NCBI GenBank assembly: GCA_003539375.1
Contig: DPPH01000233.1
Span: 5,302-11,025 of the forward strand
Direction: 5' to 3'
DNA length: 5,724 bases
Source: Clostridiales bacterium
GTDB taxonomy: Bacteria > Bacillota > Clostridia > Tissierellales > Dethiosulfatibacteraceae
The first letter of the stretch is position 1, and each line of letters opens with the position of its first letter. Position numbers and translations under genes: made by a program. Below the pieces are notes generated by a model, which did no database searches, was not told the DNA's origin, and was given only the letters and a program-made list of their open reading frames with translations. Below are positions 5,353-5,724 of this stretch, in pieces.

Positions 5353-5724
5353 CTACTTTACGGGATTTTTATAGGAGCAAGGTAATCCTACAACACATTT
5401 ACCGCAAACGTCTGTAAGTCCCATGTCATTATGATATTCATCGTTTTCAAGAAGTATACCATAGCATTTTTTCCTGTCGTAACCCTCGGATGTTAATGCT
5501 CCAAACTGGCATTTTTTTACGCATACTCCGCAGGTACCATTGTGTTTGTACAGACAGTTTTCTCCTTCTATTTTCCTATCAGTTTCCATTTTTAGGTCTG
5601 TCACTAGAGTGCCCAACCTACCGCTGCATCCGGCTTCTGTGATGAGCATGTTGTTTATACCGAAGGTTCCCATTCCAGATATGTATGCTACGTGTCTGTG
5701 GGACCAGTGACTCATAAGGGTTTC
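5353..5724 (-). CDS. QueG-like (epoxyqueuosine reductase family) 4Fe-4S protein, C-terminal part (5' end outside window)
   Basis: The frame is open through the right edge (ETL precedes the first visible Met), so the N-terminus is missing and the ATG at 5715 is probably internal. The visible 123 residues, numbered from that Met, begin with SHWSHRHVAYISGMGTFGIN (2-21), the conserved segment preceding the iron-sulfur domain in COG1600-type proteins. The GCSGRLGTLVTDL element follows (29-41). Nine cysteines are present: C30, C54, a ferredoxin-like C62xxC65xxxC69, C84, and C104xxC107xxxxxC113. Eight or so would suffice for two 4Fe-4S clusters. The protein stops soon after the last Cys and lacks the C-terminal HEAT-repeat region of QueG, so it is probably one of the shorter relatives common in anaerobes. 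Their reaction is often unknown, and true epoxyqueuosine reduction in tRNA modification is not assured. Confidence 0.82.
   Translation of the reverse strand, partial: ETLMSHWSHRHVAYISGMGTFGINNMLITEAGCSGRLGTLVTDLKMETDRKIEGENCLYKHNGTCGVCVKKCQFGALTSEGYDRKKCYGILLENDEYHNDMGLTDVCGKCVVGLPCSYKNPVK

Overview
The window looks like a chromosomal stretch of a low-GC, Gram-positive anaerobe, most likely in the Clostridia/Tissierellia. The reasons are strong AT richness, A/T-ending and AGA/ATA/TTA codons, strong AGGAGG-type ribosome binding sites, a lipoprotein-anchored binding protein, and a cysteine-rich QueG-like Fe-S protein of a type I associate with clostridia. The genus cannot be fixed from sequence alone. 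Every convincing gene is on the minus strand, so the biological reading direction runs from position 5724 down to 1.

Right end (5724 to about 4740): the C-terminal part of a QueG-like (epoxyqueuosine reductase family) 4Fe-4S protein comes first, its start lying outside the window. After 44 bases comes a complete Lrp/AsnC-family transcription regulator with a near-ideal Shine-Dalgarno site. The regulator gene is followed by a hairpin-rich 3' region ending in an AT-rich intrinsic terminator whose strand polarity fits minus-strand transcription.

Middle (4389-4849): a 461-base gene-free, very AT-rich region. It holds the terminator, a perfect 15-base palindrome, several other inverted and direct repeats, and weak promoter candidates for the downstream operon.

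Left part (4388 to 1): an oligopeptide/dipeptide/glutathione-type ABC importer operon in the order permease B, permease C, substrate-binding lipoprotein, ATPase D. The ATPase runs off the left edge; a second ATPase (F type) would be expected beyond it. The B/C and binding-protein/D junctions are both 9-base gaps, while the C/binding-protein junction is 33 bases with its own good ribosome binding site. The lipoprotein captures substrate outside the membrane, B and C form the channel, and D (with its expected partner) powers uptake. Whether the upstream Lrp-family protein controls the operon is a reasonable but unproven inference.

No strong evidence of a new biological system was seen. The most interesting material is the repeat-rich intergenic region between the regulator and the transporter, together with the placement of the binding-protein gene inside the operon and a few family-atypical residues.
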